Assembly (NCBI GenBank): GCA_018524725.1
Contig: JAEUWP010000551.1
Location: 124,001-188,000 of the forward strand
Length of the DNA: 64,000 nt
Direction of reading: 5' to 3'
Source of the DNA: Podaxis mareebaensis
Lineage: Eukaryota; Basidiomycota; Agaricomycetes; Agaricales; Agaricaceae
The position numbers and the translations under genes are program-made. This document shows, in pieces, positions 35,012 to 49,300 of this stretch (position 1 is the first letter of the stretch; each line of letters opens with the position of its first letter). The notes beneath the pieces were generated by a model. The model worked only from the letters and a program-made list of their open reading frames with translations, made no database searches and had not been told where the DNA came from.

Positions 35012-35704
35012 ATGTCTTCCGAATATCCATGGGAGTCGCCTCTCAAAGGTTATGAAGGCGCACCGCCACTACCGAACACCGTAAACCCCGACGGAAAGTC
35101 ACTCTACAATCCTCCTGGGCCCCAGTCGTCGTCCTATCATGAGTTCCCGAAACCCATTGATACGTCCAACAACGGTTTTGATTTTCACAGTCAGTGACAT
35201 TTGTCTCTGGAATGATAGCAACCGGGCGCTTTTCATGACTTCTTCAACTCGTTGTTTTTCGTTTCTGGGCATCCAATTTGATTTCGCGTTGTACTGATTC
35301 GACCAATGTGCCTATCTTCTCTGCAGTTTATTACATGCCGACGGTTCAAGCCGAGCTGAAATATGCCAGGGAACTCCACGAGAGGATCAGACGGGAATTC
35401 CCCGAGGTAAGTATAGTCAAGATCTTGACACTCTATCAGAGTCGTCAAACGCTGTTCTTTTGCTGTGCAACTCTGACATTTAACAACTAATGATCGATCC
35501 CTTAGCTCCGAATCTACAAGTTTTGGGAGAAGGCAATTGGTATGTCTTTACATCTTATCATCGTGGTACCGCGCACTCACAAGCCTCCGATACTTCCCCT
35601 TCCGTAGGTCCGCATCCCACAGCCATGTTCGAAGTCAACACCTTTACGCCCCACCAAACGGGTGCACTTTTCTCATGGCTTGTCGTCAACCGTGGCCCTT
35701 GCTC
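35012..35704 (+). CDS. DOPA 4,5-dioxygenase-family protein, 3' end not found
   Basis: Four exons fit (35012-35189, 35327-35406, 35506-35539, 35608-35704). The protein begins MSSEYPWESPLKGYE and reads on through FHIYYMPTVQAELKYA, ELHERIRREFPELRIYKFW, GPHPTAMFEVNTFTPHQTGA and FSWLVVNRGPCS. These are the conserved blocks of the DOPA-dioxygenase family, whose Amanita member makes betalain and muscaflavin pigments. Family members should continue with a VLIHPNT-like block and a DHTQxATWxG block of about 40 residues. I cannot find an exon encoding these between 35705 and 36100. Short traces (PNAHPALGTATG; DQVGSWRFLGRV) occur in different frames. The gene may be 3'-degraded, or the last exon may be diverged or further away. 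Substrate unknown. Confidence 0.65.
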
Positions 35705-38012
35705 GTGAGTTTTTCCTTGCTCCACTCTTCTTCTTCCAATTCCTGGGCCATGATACGCGACTGCCACGCACCTCATATTTCGCTTTCTCGAGTATGCTCC
35801 TGCGTCTCGCACGCCCGCACCCTTTTTCTTTTGGCTTCAAGGGCGCCATACCCTGGTGTGGGTCTAAGAATACCCCAACGCACATCCCGCCCTCGGAACC
35901 GCGACAGGACCAGGTTGGTTCCTGGAGGTTCCTGGGTAGGGTGAGATCCCCTTTCAGACCATATGTTTACTCGGTGCATGATCTCTGATGTCCGCTTGAG
36001 TCTAACCTAGATACCGATGGATCATAATGATGGTGTCCTGGGCGGTATCGAAAGAAAACTTACCACAAACCCGATCCCCAGAATTTCTGTTGTATCGCAT
36101 CAGAAGCTCCTCAAGAGAGACGAGCATGCATTACTTTGTACCTCCATGTGGTGCGCACTTGGCTTGCTCGCCTGACGGCCCACATCACTGTTGCCCCCGC
36201 ACAACTGGCAATTATCATGCTTGACTCTGACGGGTATCACGCGCTCCTGCACAGAGCATATGGGCTCTATTGATTGTTTCCCGGTCAGTTGGCATTCCCT
36301 TGTGCGGTTGGGAGCCGGGTTTCTTGATGGAAGTGTTACAATGTCTGCATGATATGACGTCTTGGTCATAAAACACGGTGACAAGGCAGTAATTTGATGT
36401 GTCGTTGACGCCTTGATGGCAGAAGGAAAAGCGGCTGTCGAGATACTTGCCCCCGTGGTGCACTACTTCTGTAGTGGTGTGCGTGCACGTCTAAATGCCT
36501 GCCAGGAGTGTCCCGGCGCAATGGCCAACTTTTCCGATCTTGCTTCTGATTGCCCCGAGTCGAAGTGAGGTTTCACCTCTCCTTCGTTGCTATATCTATC
36601 TCTTTCTTCCCGCTACTACCTTCCATCTATTTTCTTGACTTAGTCACCTCGGCCTTGATACTGATGGAACCCCTTCCTGCGTAGCGTTTTAATACATCCG
36701 AATACAGATGATCCATACAGAGACCACACAGAGCGGGCGACATGGATGGGGAAGCCTTGGCCATTGAATGTTGAAATGTTGAAGAAAAATTGAAAGGGCG
36801 ACCAAATGCGATATCAATGTGAGGCTAATGGCTAGATGAAGTTCCTGGTTTCCGCAGTATGTAAAGTATTATTGATCTGTGTATAAATAGTGGGCTTCCA
36901 ATTTTCAGATGCTATGTCGTTCGACCGCCGTGTAAATAATTACCAGGGTCGTGTATGTACTGGGTTTCGGGAGAAAATACGATTTCCCAGACCGCCAAAT
37001 GACTTTCCGTTCGGAGCGGGATTGGAGAATGGAAAACCTTGGAAGAACCGCATGGAACTGGGAGAGGGCCTGAGAGGGCTAAGTAACACCCATCAAGCTT
37101 CTGCTCATTTCCGTCAGCATGGATTAATAACACACCAAGCTCGTTTTAATGCAATGCCATAGTCTCCGTTTACTATTCGAGCTGTCCCTCACCTAATTTT
37201 ATGCACGATGGTAGATGACTTTCTAAGCTCACCTTATCGCCGCACTTGGAACGAAACCGTTAGAAACAAACAAGGTCCTGATCAGCAGGATTGGTAATGA
37301 AGGCCATAAATGAAAGCGAAAGGGTACTATTCAACAGCGGCTCCCTGACGCCACAGGCTTCCCTCAGCCACCTAGTCCCCTAACAAGTGGCTTCTAGCAT
37401 CCTAGAGTATTTCATATCAATAGGAAATGATGAAACACTGTTCGGATGTCGGTGTTCTGGAGGGGGCACTGACTCGGTAAATGGTCGCTCAGCTTTGCTT
37501 AGTTGGGCAATGTGCCCTGCTCTCGGACAGAGAGACAAGGAAGTCGACGGAACACCTGTCAGAGTCGTGTGTAGAGCTAAGACCAATCAAGTACTTGTGA
37601 GCCCAAGAACAGCTTGGAAAGGCCATGGATGCAGTCTAGGAATATATTTTACCGCAAGGAAACCTGAGTGAGAGAGTTGCCGTCCCGAATCGGATAGGGG
37701 TCTAGAATATTGCGGACATGAGTAGATCACATGACACCATCTTGATTTTCCATAAGTACGCCTATAACTCATGAGTATGCGCAAAATAATCAAAACCTCG
37801 ACATTTTGTGTGAAGCAGGACGAAGCAGCGTAACGTGAGCAGGAACGCCGCTCACGATGTGGGTGGTATAATTTTAACACGGAATTGTGTGCTTGTGGAA
37901 GATCCGCCCGGCGAAGCCGAGCTTGCAGGCATCGGTTCATAAGCGCTCTTGGCGCCACGGCACTGCTCTCTTTCTCATTCTACACAATTTTTGTCCTCGA
38001 CATTCACCACCC
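35705..38012. other. Gene-poor stretch
   Basis: About 2.3 kb. The first 300 bp may hold remnants of the dioxygenase 3' end. Beyond that, only short open frames without family resemblance occur. No transposon, tRNA or repeat was recognised. The last part is the promoter of the cystathionine beta-synthase gene. Confidence 0.5.
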
Positions 38013-39592
38013 ATGCCCCGTTCAACGCAAATTTTAGACACCGCCTTAGACGCTGTTGGCAACACTCCTCTCATTAGACTCGATAAGATTGCTAAGCAGC
38101 ATGGAATTAAGTGTAACCTCTGTAAGTCCTCGCTCCCTGATGTCATTGTTATTGCTGACTCTGAGATTGTTCGTGGTGATATGCAGTGGGCAAGGTAGAA
38201 TATTTCTCTGCCGGTGGTTCTGTGAAAGATAGGATTGCGAAGGCCATGGTCGAGGCTGCTGAGAAAGAGGGGAAGCTTATTCCTGGCAAGAGCGTTGTTA
38301 TTGAGCCTACGTCAGGCAACACAGGTTCGGGAGCGTATCATCTCGTTGAGCACTAAAAAGCCTGACGCAGTCGGTTTGCCCAGGTATTGGATTAGCCCTC
38401 GCATGCGCTATCAAGGTAATGCATGAAATGCCTTGTTTCAGAATAGTTGCTGAATACTACAGATAAGGGGTATTCGGTGGTGATCACCCTACCTAATAAA
38501 ATGTCGCTCGAGAAAGAAGCACTGTTGCGTGCACTTGGCGCCGAAGTCATCCGAACACCCACGGAAGCAGCTTGGGATTCCCCGGAGAGCCATATAGGTA
38601 GCGCATTCACACCACTCGCTGGCAGTCTCGTGGCTGAATTCCTTAACGATTGCAGGCGTGGCGCAGAAGCTGGAGAAGGAGATACCTCATGGCATTATCC
38701 TTGATCAATATCGCAATGTCCGTACATGCTTTCTCTTCCGACTTTATGGGACTCACCTACATTTCTGACAGGTCAATAACCCTTCGGCTCATGAATGGAC
38801 CACGGGTCCGGAAATAATTGAAGCAGTTGTCTCCACACCTTCTCTACCCTCGAAACCTTCGTCAGGCAAGGTCGATGTCGTTGTTGCCGGAGCAGGCACA
38901 GGTGGAACTGTCACCGGCATCTCGAGGGCCGTCAGGAAGCACAATAAGGACTGCATCGTGGTCGGTGTCGATCCCGTAAGTAAATTTTATTGCCGTCAGT
39001 AAACTGCATAATCTGACTGTGGCTTCACCGGTACTCCAGATAGGCAGCGTTCTTGCTATCCCAGAATCGCTCAACACTAGCGGCGTCGGAAACCCATATG
39101 TTGTTGAGGGGATCGGTTACGATTTTATTCCCGATGTCTTGAAGCAGAAAGAAGTGGATACGTGGCTCAAGTCGTCTGATGAGGAGGCTTTTATTGCAGT
39201 GCAGCAGCTAATGCGGACTGAGGGTCTACTTGTCGGAGGAAGCAGTGGTAGTGCTCTGAGTGGCGCTCTGCGCTGGCTGAAGTCCGAGGCAGGACAGAAA
39301 ATTGCCGCAACACCTGGGAAAAATGTTGTGGTGTTGCTGCCTGATGGGTGAGTTTTATTGCAGAACTTCAATGAGCATCATTCTGATACGCGGTGTTAGT
39401 ATTCGTAATTACATGAGCAAGCCTTGGTTCCTGAAGATTGCTTTGGAAGGTGAACCCTCGCCACTGAGGGGTATGATCGATAGAGTTTTGGACAAGGATG
39501 CGTCGACATCTGTTGAACGGGAGAACCAGTCCTCAAATGAGGGGACTGCGCCGCCGCGTTCTTCCAGAGGGAATGAACCCGCCAGATTATAA
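38013..39592 (+). CDS. CYS4: Cystathionine beta-synthase, catalytic core only
   Basis: Eight exons (38013-38121, 38187-38324, 38384-38415, 38468-38597, 38656-38717, 38772-38975, 39040-39347, 39400-39592) give 391 aa. The enzyme condenses serine and homocysteine to cystathionine in transsulfuration, using PLP. Seen are [12 protein letters not shown], the PLP lysine in AGGSVKDR, the phosphate/substrate loop [25 protein letters not shown] and ILDQYRN (both favour CBS over cysteine synthase), the glycine loop [21 protein letters not shown] and GGSSGSA. The chain ends about 65 residues after VVLLPDG with a Ser/Asn/Arg tail, so the regulatory pair of CBS domains found in yeast and human enzymes is absent. 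No N-terminal heme-binding extension is seen. The acceptor of exon 4 (AAG) was chosen to keep AIKGYSVVI in frame. Confidence 0.88.
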
Positions 39593-40386
39593 GTTTGCTA
39601 TCTAGCTTTTTTTGTCATAGCTTTTAGAAGATTTCCCTGCATTTTAACAGATACATAGCATATAATACAAGATCCTATCAGATTATCGTTTTTGAAAGAC
39701 CCAACTCTCGATTTTTTTTCTTGAAGCGAGTTGAAGGATAATCATACCATTGCGTACAATAGTGTATAGGACAGTTAATAACCAGAGTGAACTCCACCAA
39801 ACAGAAGTCCTTCTTTCTCAATACCGCCCATCGGCCTGTTGATTAGACAGGTCGAGTTCGTCGCTATTGGCCCTCACCAGAACCGATTACAGCATATAAT
39901 TTCGCTGCTCGGGCAGAAATAGGCCAGCACAATGAAAGAAACATGGTCGGTGGTCACATATCGATAGATGATAGAAAATAACGGGTCGTATTGGCAAGGC
40001 CGAAGTCGTTTAAGGGAAAAAAACAACGCAAGCTTTCGCGGCAAATCGCAAATTTTTAAGGGTGATGGGGATCTGATGTCAAATAGAACCAAATAACGCG
40101 TATATCCTCCTGACCATTTTGGGTAATCGAGAACTGCCTGTTCATTGAATCATCTCAGAACTCTTTCGTTCATTGCGCCCCCCACAAAACATGAAGAGTA
40201 TTGAAACCCGCAACTGAACACGAAATAACGAGTAAATCAAATCATCTGACGGAAATCAGATTACGCAAAGCAGCTCAAGTTGAAGCGTCGAATTGACTCG
40301 ACTTGGTGTGTTGTCCTACCACTGTATGCTAGGCCGGAACGAGTTAACAGGTTTTAAATTCAGTCTAATTGTCAAGCTTCTGCCCG
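39593..40386. other. Intergenic, before TEL1
   Basis: About 790 bp with no gene. It is AT-rich with short A and T runs near the 3' end of the cystathionine beta-synthase gene. The TEL1 promoter must lie in its right half. Confidence 0.5.
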
Positions 40387-43300
40387 ATGGCTAACTTGGG
40401 CGAAATTGTAAAGAAGTTGGAGAGCAACAAGGTCACCGAGCGGCAGGAGGCGCTGGCTGGAATTCGGACGGTCTTCTCGAAGAATTCGTTCCTCCGTACC
40501 TTCCATCTGCGCGAGGATGATGGTGAGGCAGAAGATAGGAACTGGATGCTTGTATTCAACGCATTGTTTACGATGGTTCGCATGGAGAAGGCGGAGTATG
40601 CAAAGTCGTTGGCGAAGGGGACTCAACCAAAACCCTCTGTGGTGAAGCGGCTTACGGATGGTGCGAGCACCGTGCGGTGGTTGGTGGAGAGAGCGGTCAG
40701 CTTTTTCCGAGAGGAGGTTATTATGCAAGTCTTGCGCTATTTGAGGGACGGGATGATTCTCAGAAACGAATTTCTGACGCCAGTCGCGCTGGATTATGCC
40801 AAGGCTTTAAGATGTCTACTCGACTTTAGGCCACACCTAGAGCATCTCCTTGAAGACGATTGGATTGATCTCGTAACGCTTGCATTCAACGTTGTACTTG
40901 GGGATCCTCCAAAGGCCGGGTTGAAGGAAAATATGGAGCTAACAGTTGAGTCTGGCGACGAGTCGTCAGTTTACGTGGGGGACGAGAAGGAAGAGGAGGA
41001 AGAGGAGGAAGGAGGAGAAGAAGAAGAGTTACCTTCGTTGGATAGGAAGAGAAAACGAGGGAGGTATCAGCCAAGAACTTCTTGGTCCTCCAGTTCGAAG
41101 TCGAGATTGAATTCGAGAGGGTCTAAAACAGTTCGCCAAATTTCAGTATCACCTGAACAAGTTGAATTCGTATCGATACTCTCGATTTTGCTCAGCTACT
41201 CTGGTTCACCAATTCTTTCGTCCGACCATCCTCACCTTCCACTGGCCATCCTGTCTCGACTGCAACGTTTTCTTGCACTATACCCCGCCGATTCTTCTCT
41301 CCTTCACGATTATCTACTGGCTCTTTCTGCCACTCTCGACCAGTTGGCACTCAACCGGGTCAAGTATACGCAAAAGTTTGCTCGGAGCTCGTGGGATATT
41401 CTCGTTGAATTGTGGAACACAAAGGACAAAAGGATCAAAGAACATCTCGTCGTGGTGATCCGTTCTTTGTTGCCATACTTGACAGCAGATTTTGGCATGA
41501 AGTCAGTACGGGATTCTTATGATCAGGCAGGTGCATTATGGAAGCTCTATAATGTACTAGAAGGAGAGGCAGACCACCGCCGTGGGATTGAGGGCCTTCT
41601 TTTGGATTCTTTACGCCTCGACATCAGCTCCAAAGTGACCGGAAGGGGTACATCTGAACCGTTTGTTGCGCATACATTCCGCGCAGGATGGAACTTCGAT
41701 ACCGGACAGGCGGTTTCTTGGGCGGTGCTGGAGACACAGGCTGACTGTGTAGCCAAGGTACGTTTTCAACCTCTCCGGACATTCACCATCTTACTACTTG
41801 CGAAGTTGTACGAGTTATCGGAGTCAATGAATAGTGGAGCAACGCCGGTTCCCCTCAAGCGAGAGAAGAAACGCAAAATGGACAACGGCATTTCTTCTGT
41901 CCTCTTTAGCATCCAGACGGGGTCCTCCCAGCACGCTCGGGTCTTCAATCTCCAGGTTCTCCTCTTCCTCGTGGATCGTCACTGGCTCTCCATACACCGT
42001 GCACTCAAACTCCAAATTGTCGAGTCCCTGCTTCAGCTAGTCACGTCGGAAGATGCGTCCGTCCAGACCTGGGCATTCCTAAGTCTAGCGGCGGTTGTGT
42101 ACGCCGAACGTTTCTTAGCCAGGGCGAAAGATCCTTCCTCTTCTCAGTCCCTTCAGTCCCAATCACAGGTTTCCTACGAGACCAGCACCTGGGATTCTAT
42201 GTGGACGCATGCAATACGACGAGTCAATGCTCCTGCTACCTGCCGTGCGGCCTCTCACACGGCATATACCCTCATTTTTCAAGCAAGCGGAAGTCTCACC
42301 ATCTCCCTCCCGTCACAACGCATTTTATCTGAGGTAGAGACGTTTGCCTCAGACCTTGAAGTGCAGGGTCCTGCTTATCCGTACGATTCCGTATGCAATT
42401 TCCTCTCTCAATGCATTAGACTCGCAAGCCAAGATGCACGTTTATACCGCATACATCTGGAAGACAAAGTTATAGGATGGATGATTGATCATTGGAAAGT
42501 TGCAGGAGCCACCAAGATCAGGAGTATACCACCAACACTGCAGGATGGAATCAATTTACTGGAGGCGATTTGTGGCTTGTCGCGGAGGAGTTACCTTCTC
42601 TCGCGGACTTTGCTTCCTTCGTGCAACCTTACCGCAGCAATAGAGAAGGAAAGTTCGGAAAAAAGTATCCGGGACTTCCTCTTATCAGCCAAGTTACCCT
42701 CGCCATCAGAGCAAGCAGCAATCAAGGTTCCAAATGATGTTCCGTCCTCCATTGCCGAAGTCAATATCGGAACCAGTGTTGCCGATTTATCTCCCCCACA
42801 ACCGCGCGAACGCAAGATCTCTGGGTTTTTCCTTCGCAGCATAGAATTATTAACCATCGAGTGGGAGGGTATTGTGGGGAACCATACGAACATAACCGCT
42901 GATGCCGCCCGCCAATCGTTAGAACACGCTCTAACGTCATTGGTTTTCGAGTCACTATTGGTTTATAACGGGGTCGCAGCAAACCGGCATCTTTTGCAGG
43001 CATCTACCAAGTTGATCTCAATCATCACACCTCTGCTTCATGGTCCAACGTGGAACACCATTGAGAAAGCCACCGTCTTGTATGCGCTTGAGCCCCTTGT
43101 CCTGCTCGAAGATGAAGAGGGTCTAGAAGCCCCAAAGTGGGAGACCATGCTACCTCCAGGAGCCGGCTCTGGGATTAAAAGGCGTATTTTTCACAAGCTT
43201 GTGGGTAACGTGGAGGCTCATACAAAACCTCTGAAGGCGTGGAGAACAAATCTTTTGCGAGTTATTTGGCAACTGCCAGATGTAAGTACGCGGGTTTTTT

Positions 43301-46300
43301 GAATCCCCAATACCTGACTTTGATATTTGTCTCAGGTTCAAGATTGTCTTAAAAGCGTTGTGACAATGCTTCGCCGATTGCTCTGTAGTATGATTGATGG
43401 TCGAGCCTCAGCGACAGCCGGTACCATGGGCGTCGAGAACGACGAGCGCGACGGCTTCGGGCCGGTTAGAGTTGTTGCCAGCCAAATCAGCTCTGTGCAA
43501 CATGGAATGCTTGGGAATGGCCCTTTTGTAACGCGTACCATGGATGTGTGCATGCGTTTCGTGGCCGTTGGTCCACTTCTTAGCTCGATGTCTGGGGAGC
43601 CTACTAAGGATGCACAAGTTATCGATGCCATTCTCGGTTGCGGCACCAAAAACGCTAATGGCTTCCTCGTCGGCTTTTCCCTTCTCTTGTCCGAGATCCG
43701 ACGGAAAACCTTTGCTGTCGCCGGCAACCTGCAGCATTATCTAGATGCTTTGGATGAATACTTTGGGTCGTACGAGTACGAACAAAGTGAATACATGCAG
43801 CAAATCTCCTCACAATTCCTTCATGCGATCCTGGAGTCGTGGCTGAGTAACGCGGAAGTTAGAGCCCAAGTCGAGGCGTTGCCGAAATGGTTGCTCAAAC
43901 GTCATCGGAAACAGAAAGCCAAGTATAGAACCGAGCGGGATGCCTTCATTCGATTCGTCGATAGACTAGTCCTTCAACAACCTCGCTCGTTGGCGTGGTT
44001 GCTCCTGAGACAAAATGAAGAGCTATCAGACGAGGTCCTGTTGTCTTCTCTGCCTTTGGGGGTCTGGAACAAGGATAATGACATCAGGGTGCGGTTCCGT
44101 GCTGCGATTCTCAACGCTCGACTGTTCCACGCCATCCAGCGTTTGGACATCTACCCGTCGACGTTGTATACAGGGATACAGGGCTATTTCAACCAAGTTG
44201 AAGTCGACCAGTGGGTGGTACTGTTTGTATTATCTTCACACCAAATTCACCGTTTGCTTTAGATACGAACACGTCCTTTCCCGCTTTTTGGCTCTGGGGA
44301 ATATCATTGTCGCCAGCGCCTCGGTTCGCCGTGGTCCCTATTGGCACCTGATTGAAACTTGCCTCTTCTCAAATCAGTATACGGCACATATCGAAACTAT
44401 TCTGATCTCGGTGTCTCATTCCCTGGATTTGACCCCGTCCTCGTTATTTGAAGCCTATGCCTCGCAGATGGGGTATTCGATGATGAAGTCGGATGAAGGC
44501 GACATCGCCCGAATCCCTCCGCATCTTATCGGCTTTGAGGATCGAAAACAGTCAGCGACATTCACGTTGTCGGCCTTCGCTCCCACATATATTACGAGTC
44601 AGAATGGTCCTCGCTTTGAAGCGCATTGTGGCCTAGTGGATGTTTCACCTGAGGATACTTTCGCCGAATGCTTTGGCGACATTATTGGTGCCACATCGGC
44701 CTATTGGTTCGAGCAGCACCCGGATGGTGACGCAAATGAACTCGAGGCGATCCTGCGAGAGTCGTCCTACAGCCGCGACTTCGGCGAAGATTTCCAACAC
44801 AATGCTGATGGGGTTGCATTGGCTGCCCTCCGTTCTCTTTCAGACCAGGTCATCTCACCCGTAGGAGCCATCCACCAGACGCTGCAAACACAATCAAACA
44901 CGAATGCGCAGACCTTCGCTGAGCTTGTGAAATACCGCCTGAAAGACAAACATGAGCTTCATGAGCCCAATCTTCCCGCCTTTAGCATCTCTGTTGTCCT
45001 CCGTACCCTCTCATGGCTTCTCGGCAAAAACTCTACAGCACCAATGAAGGCAATGACATATCACGTCCTCCACGGTCTCTTCGCCGCCATCCAGCGATCC
45101 CCTGTTGTAAACGAACAACTTCGCTTTACCAACGCGCTTGCAGTCTGGATCGCACTTCGCTGCGGGGACTTCGACGATGCAACGCTGCTGCACACTCTGA
45201 TCCAAGGCGCCACGGCCCTCTTGGCGGAATACGATCTAGCCCATGCTGCTCAGTCTATGCTCGAATGGGCATTTCGCCTATACCGAAAATTGAAGCTCAA
45301 GGATTCGGCGTTTTCCAATATCATCATTCGTATCTGTAGTATTGCACATGATTATGCTCGATCACATTTCCCTGACTTCCAAGAATTGGGCACTTCACTC
45401 ATGGATTGGATAGACAAGCAGGCTGTCATCTTGTCTAAAGCTGCCGTTCAGGTCCAGGTCTTGCGTGCTTTACCAACCTGGCCTTACCCTCCCGTCGCTG
45501 AGCTGGAGCACATTGCAACGGAGGAGTCTTCGGAAGCGTTGGCTGCCCTCCTAGGTGACCCCAGGATCACCTACAATAAATTTCGTTTGGTTCGGCGCCT
45601 TCATGACCATGCAGTACAAGGCGGAAAACTCAAGTCCCAGTTTTCTAAACTTGACTTCTGGCGCTTGAAAGATTGTATCCCTAGCCGATCCGAGTTGCAA
45701 CAAGAGGACGTTGACGCTTTCGCGTCTCTGTTATTCTTGAATCACGGAGACATCGGCGGTCTAACTGGTGAATACCAGTCTCGTCACTCTATCTTCTCTC
45801 GTTACCGCCGTTTCTTCGGACGCAAAACTAACTTCAGCAACGATCTGGACCTCACTCGCGGAGTTATTCTCTATTCTTTGTTACAACTTCTGGACAGTCA
45901 CACCACAAGCACGGTGTTTTCTGCCTACCAGACCCTTCGACGAGCCATGGCAGTTTTGGATGATTTGCAAGTCCCAAGCGGATCGGCTGATTACAACACC
46001 GAATTAGAATACCTTCGGGCTTTCCCACGACGGGCACAAACGAGACCACCTTGCAAACTCAGTGAAGTCCTGGTGTTGGAGAATCTTATAGAATCTACGG
46101 CCAACTTCGATCAATGGGTAACTATCTTCAGCAGCAAATTGAGCGACTGCCTCGCTCGGTATAATGCCCTTTTCGCCCAGCTCTCCCCCATTCTCCATTC
46201 CAACACTGACTTCGCCGCCGAATTACTCCCCATCTTGATCCATGCCATTTTACAAACCGAAATCAGAAATGGAAAATATACGTCCAAGGAGTGCTGCCAA

Positions 46301-49300
46301 CTTCTCACAAATTACTTTACATCGGTCCTTGTTTCTGACCACACGAGTATGGCCTGTAGACAATCTGTCATCGATATCGTCCTCCATCTCCGTCAGTTTG
46401 TCCCAAGAAAGGAGGACGCGCTATCTTACAATCGGTGGCTTGATCTTGACTATATGCTCCTCGCAAAGAACGCCGTTTCTTGCGGGGCTTACACCACGGC
46501 TCTTCTTTTCTTGGAACTAAACTCGGATCATCCTGTGTCACAATCACAAGACGTAACCCCACCGGAGGAAATTCTGTATGAGATTTACTCTCATATTGAC
46601 GAACCGGACGGATTTTATGGAATCAAGACCAATGACCTGCAGCAGTTCCTCGTCCGAAGATTTCACCATGAAAAACAATGGGAGAAGGCTTTGCAATTCC
46701 ACGGAGCAACTGTTGAAGCTGATCCCACAAACGCTGCAGGCTCAGATGGTTTGTTCCAATCCTTCAGCTCGTTCGGTTTCAATCACCTCGTCATGAACAC
46801 ACTTCGTCTTTCTGGTTCCACGGCTTCTTCCGGTTTAGATTATCGATTGGGTTGGCGGACGGAAACTTGGGATCTGCCCGAGCGTAAGGATTTCTCTTCA
46901 GGCTCGCCTTTGTACTTCGCCCTTCGAGCGTTATATCGTGAGCGGAATCCCCGCACTGGCGATGTCATCATCCAGAAAAGCTTCTCGCGTACGATGGACA
47001 GGCTTAGGAATCTGGGCCCGGAAAACATGACCGAGATACGAGAGATTGTCCAAGAGTTGATGTGTCTAAAACAAGTGAACGATTGGAGGAGTGGCGTCAC
47101 TCAAAACCGGCTTCAATATCGAGACGTCAAAATAGATGAATGGTCGGACTTCCTCGACATTGATCCCCAATTCGAGTAAGTTGCCAGTTTCTCCTTTGTT
47201 TCAATAATTAAGTTAGTCTTCTGTCAGCTTTTCCGACTTGGAATCGATCATGACAACCCGCGTTTCGCTGTTACACTCTGTAAGGCAAAAGGAAGAACGA
47301 CAGCAAATCGGAAATATGGCCACTCCCCTCGCGAAGGGTCTCAAAGAGCTGGAGAGAAGATGTCTTATTCGACTCTCGCAGGCCGCCCGAGATGCAAATC
47401 ATGCTCAAATTGCGCTGAACTCGGTCATGCGTGCTCAGAAACTGGATGCCCAGCTTTCAGTTGACACGGCTGAAGAGTTTGCAAATGTGCTATGGGAGCA
47501 AAAAGAGCAGAAAGCTGCCATCCAATACTTGCAGAACATCATCCGTCCTCTGGACCATGATCAAGACCGTGATGCCCACAAGACGACACACCATGCACTA
47601 CTTCGAGCGAGATTGGTGAGGCTCTTTTTCCGACCTGAGAATTGTCACTTAAAAGGATTGCTCCCCAGGGCTCCTGGATAGCTACTGCATGCTTGGAGAA
47701 ACCTACTGCTATCTGGGAAAATTACCTTCAGCGAGCGATCAACGAGCTAGACGCGACTCCCCTGGCTGGTGCCGAATCCTCGAAAAGTCGTGCCACGGTG
47801 TATCATAATTGTGCCATCTTTGCTGAGCGCCAATATCATGCTATTCTCAAGTCACCAGATACGATTCGATGGAAGGTCTACGTCGACAGAAAGAAACAAG
47901 AAATTCAGCATAGAAGCATGGAACTGGCTTCGACCAGTAACGAACGCATCAGACAATCGTTGCAGCACGAGCAGACGAGGGCGCAAAAGATTCTTCAAGA
48001 AGACAGTGAACAGTTTCGCAAACACAACGCCGCGCGCGATCAGTTTCTGGAACAAGCGCTGGAAATGTATGCGAGATCTTTGGAAATAGCAGACATCTTT
48101 GACGATGATGCATCAATACGATTTTGCTCGTTGTGGTTCGCCAATTTCGAAAACGAAGGGGACCTTCAGAATACAATTGACGTTGCACTTTCTCGTATAC
48201 CATCCCATAAAATGGTCTTTCTTGCAGTGAGTGTTCTCCTAGCCTCGGCTGCTGCACCTGATATGACGGGCCATATAGCACCAGCTTACTGCTAGACTTT
48301 CATCACCAACTGGACAGCTGCCGAAGAGCCAAGAGAATCTTCAGAAAACGGTCTTGCGCATGTGCCGAGAACATCCCTTTCATAGTCTATACCAACTTTA
48401 CTGTTTACTTCCTGAACGCAACATCACTGGCCCCTCACGGCGGCAGTCGAGCCGCTTGACGATTCCGCCCACTCAAACGGAACGTGGTTCTGCAGCCCAA
48501 GTAGTCTTCGACAGGCTACGCGCTGACACGATAGTTGGGGACAAGGTCTGTGAGGTCGAAAGACTTTGCAATGCCTGCTGGCAATGGGCAAAGCATCCTT
48601 TGGGAAAGGCTCGGTATAATCGCCCTCACACGGCGTACCAGGTGCCCAGTGAACTCCTGATTTGTCGACTTAACAATCTTCGGGTTCCAGTCCCCACCGC
48701 TCCCACCCCTCTCGACCCCACAATGCGGTACGAGGATTGTATTTGGGTTGAGGGTTTCGAGAAGCAGTTTGAAACAGCAGGTGGTATCAACCTGCCGAAG
48801 ATATCCGTCTGTAAGGGCTCCAATGGCACGAGGTACAAACAATTGGTGCGTTGTACAAATTTCCAACTTTCCCTTGCCTCATGTTGCACAGTTCAAGGGA
48901 GAAGGGAATGACGACTTGCGTCAGGACGCTGTCATGGAGCAAGTCTTTGATGTTGTCAATGCAGTCCTACGTCGGGATAGACAGACCAAGCGGCGTGAGC
49001 TAGGAGTGAGAGGATATAAGGTTATACCTTTGGACAGCCAATCTGGTTTGCTGGAATTCGTAACCAACACCGCTCAACTACGATCCTGGTTGGATCGGGG
49101 CCACAGACTGTGAGCACATGTCTATAATCCGGACTTCAAACACTCACCTATCTTCAGCTATCGACCGCAAGATATGAAGATTGAAGAAGTCAAGGAACGC
49201 CATCTCAAAGCCTGGAATGAGTACAAGGTGGACATGGATTCGGAAAAGCTACTCAAGAATTTCCACGACATCCGTAGCAAGTACAAACCAGTCATGCGGC

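Noticed and set aside
36890..37671. Two short plus-strand frames in the gene-poor stretch
   Set aside because: No similarity, no plausible introns, and frames of this length are expected by chance.
43282..47227. Frame changes within TEL1 as possible frameshifts
   Set aside because: Each is resolved by a normal 50-bp GT..AG intron with matching phase, including a donor that avoids a junction TGA at 44210.
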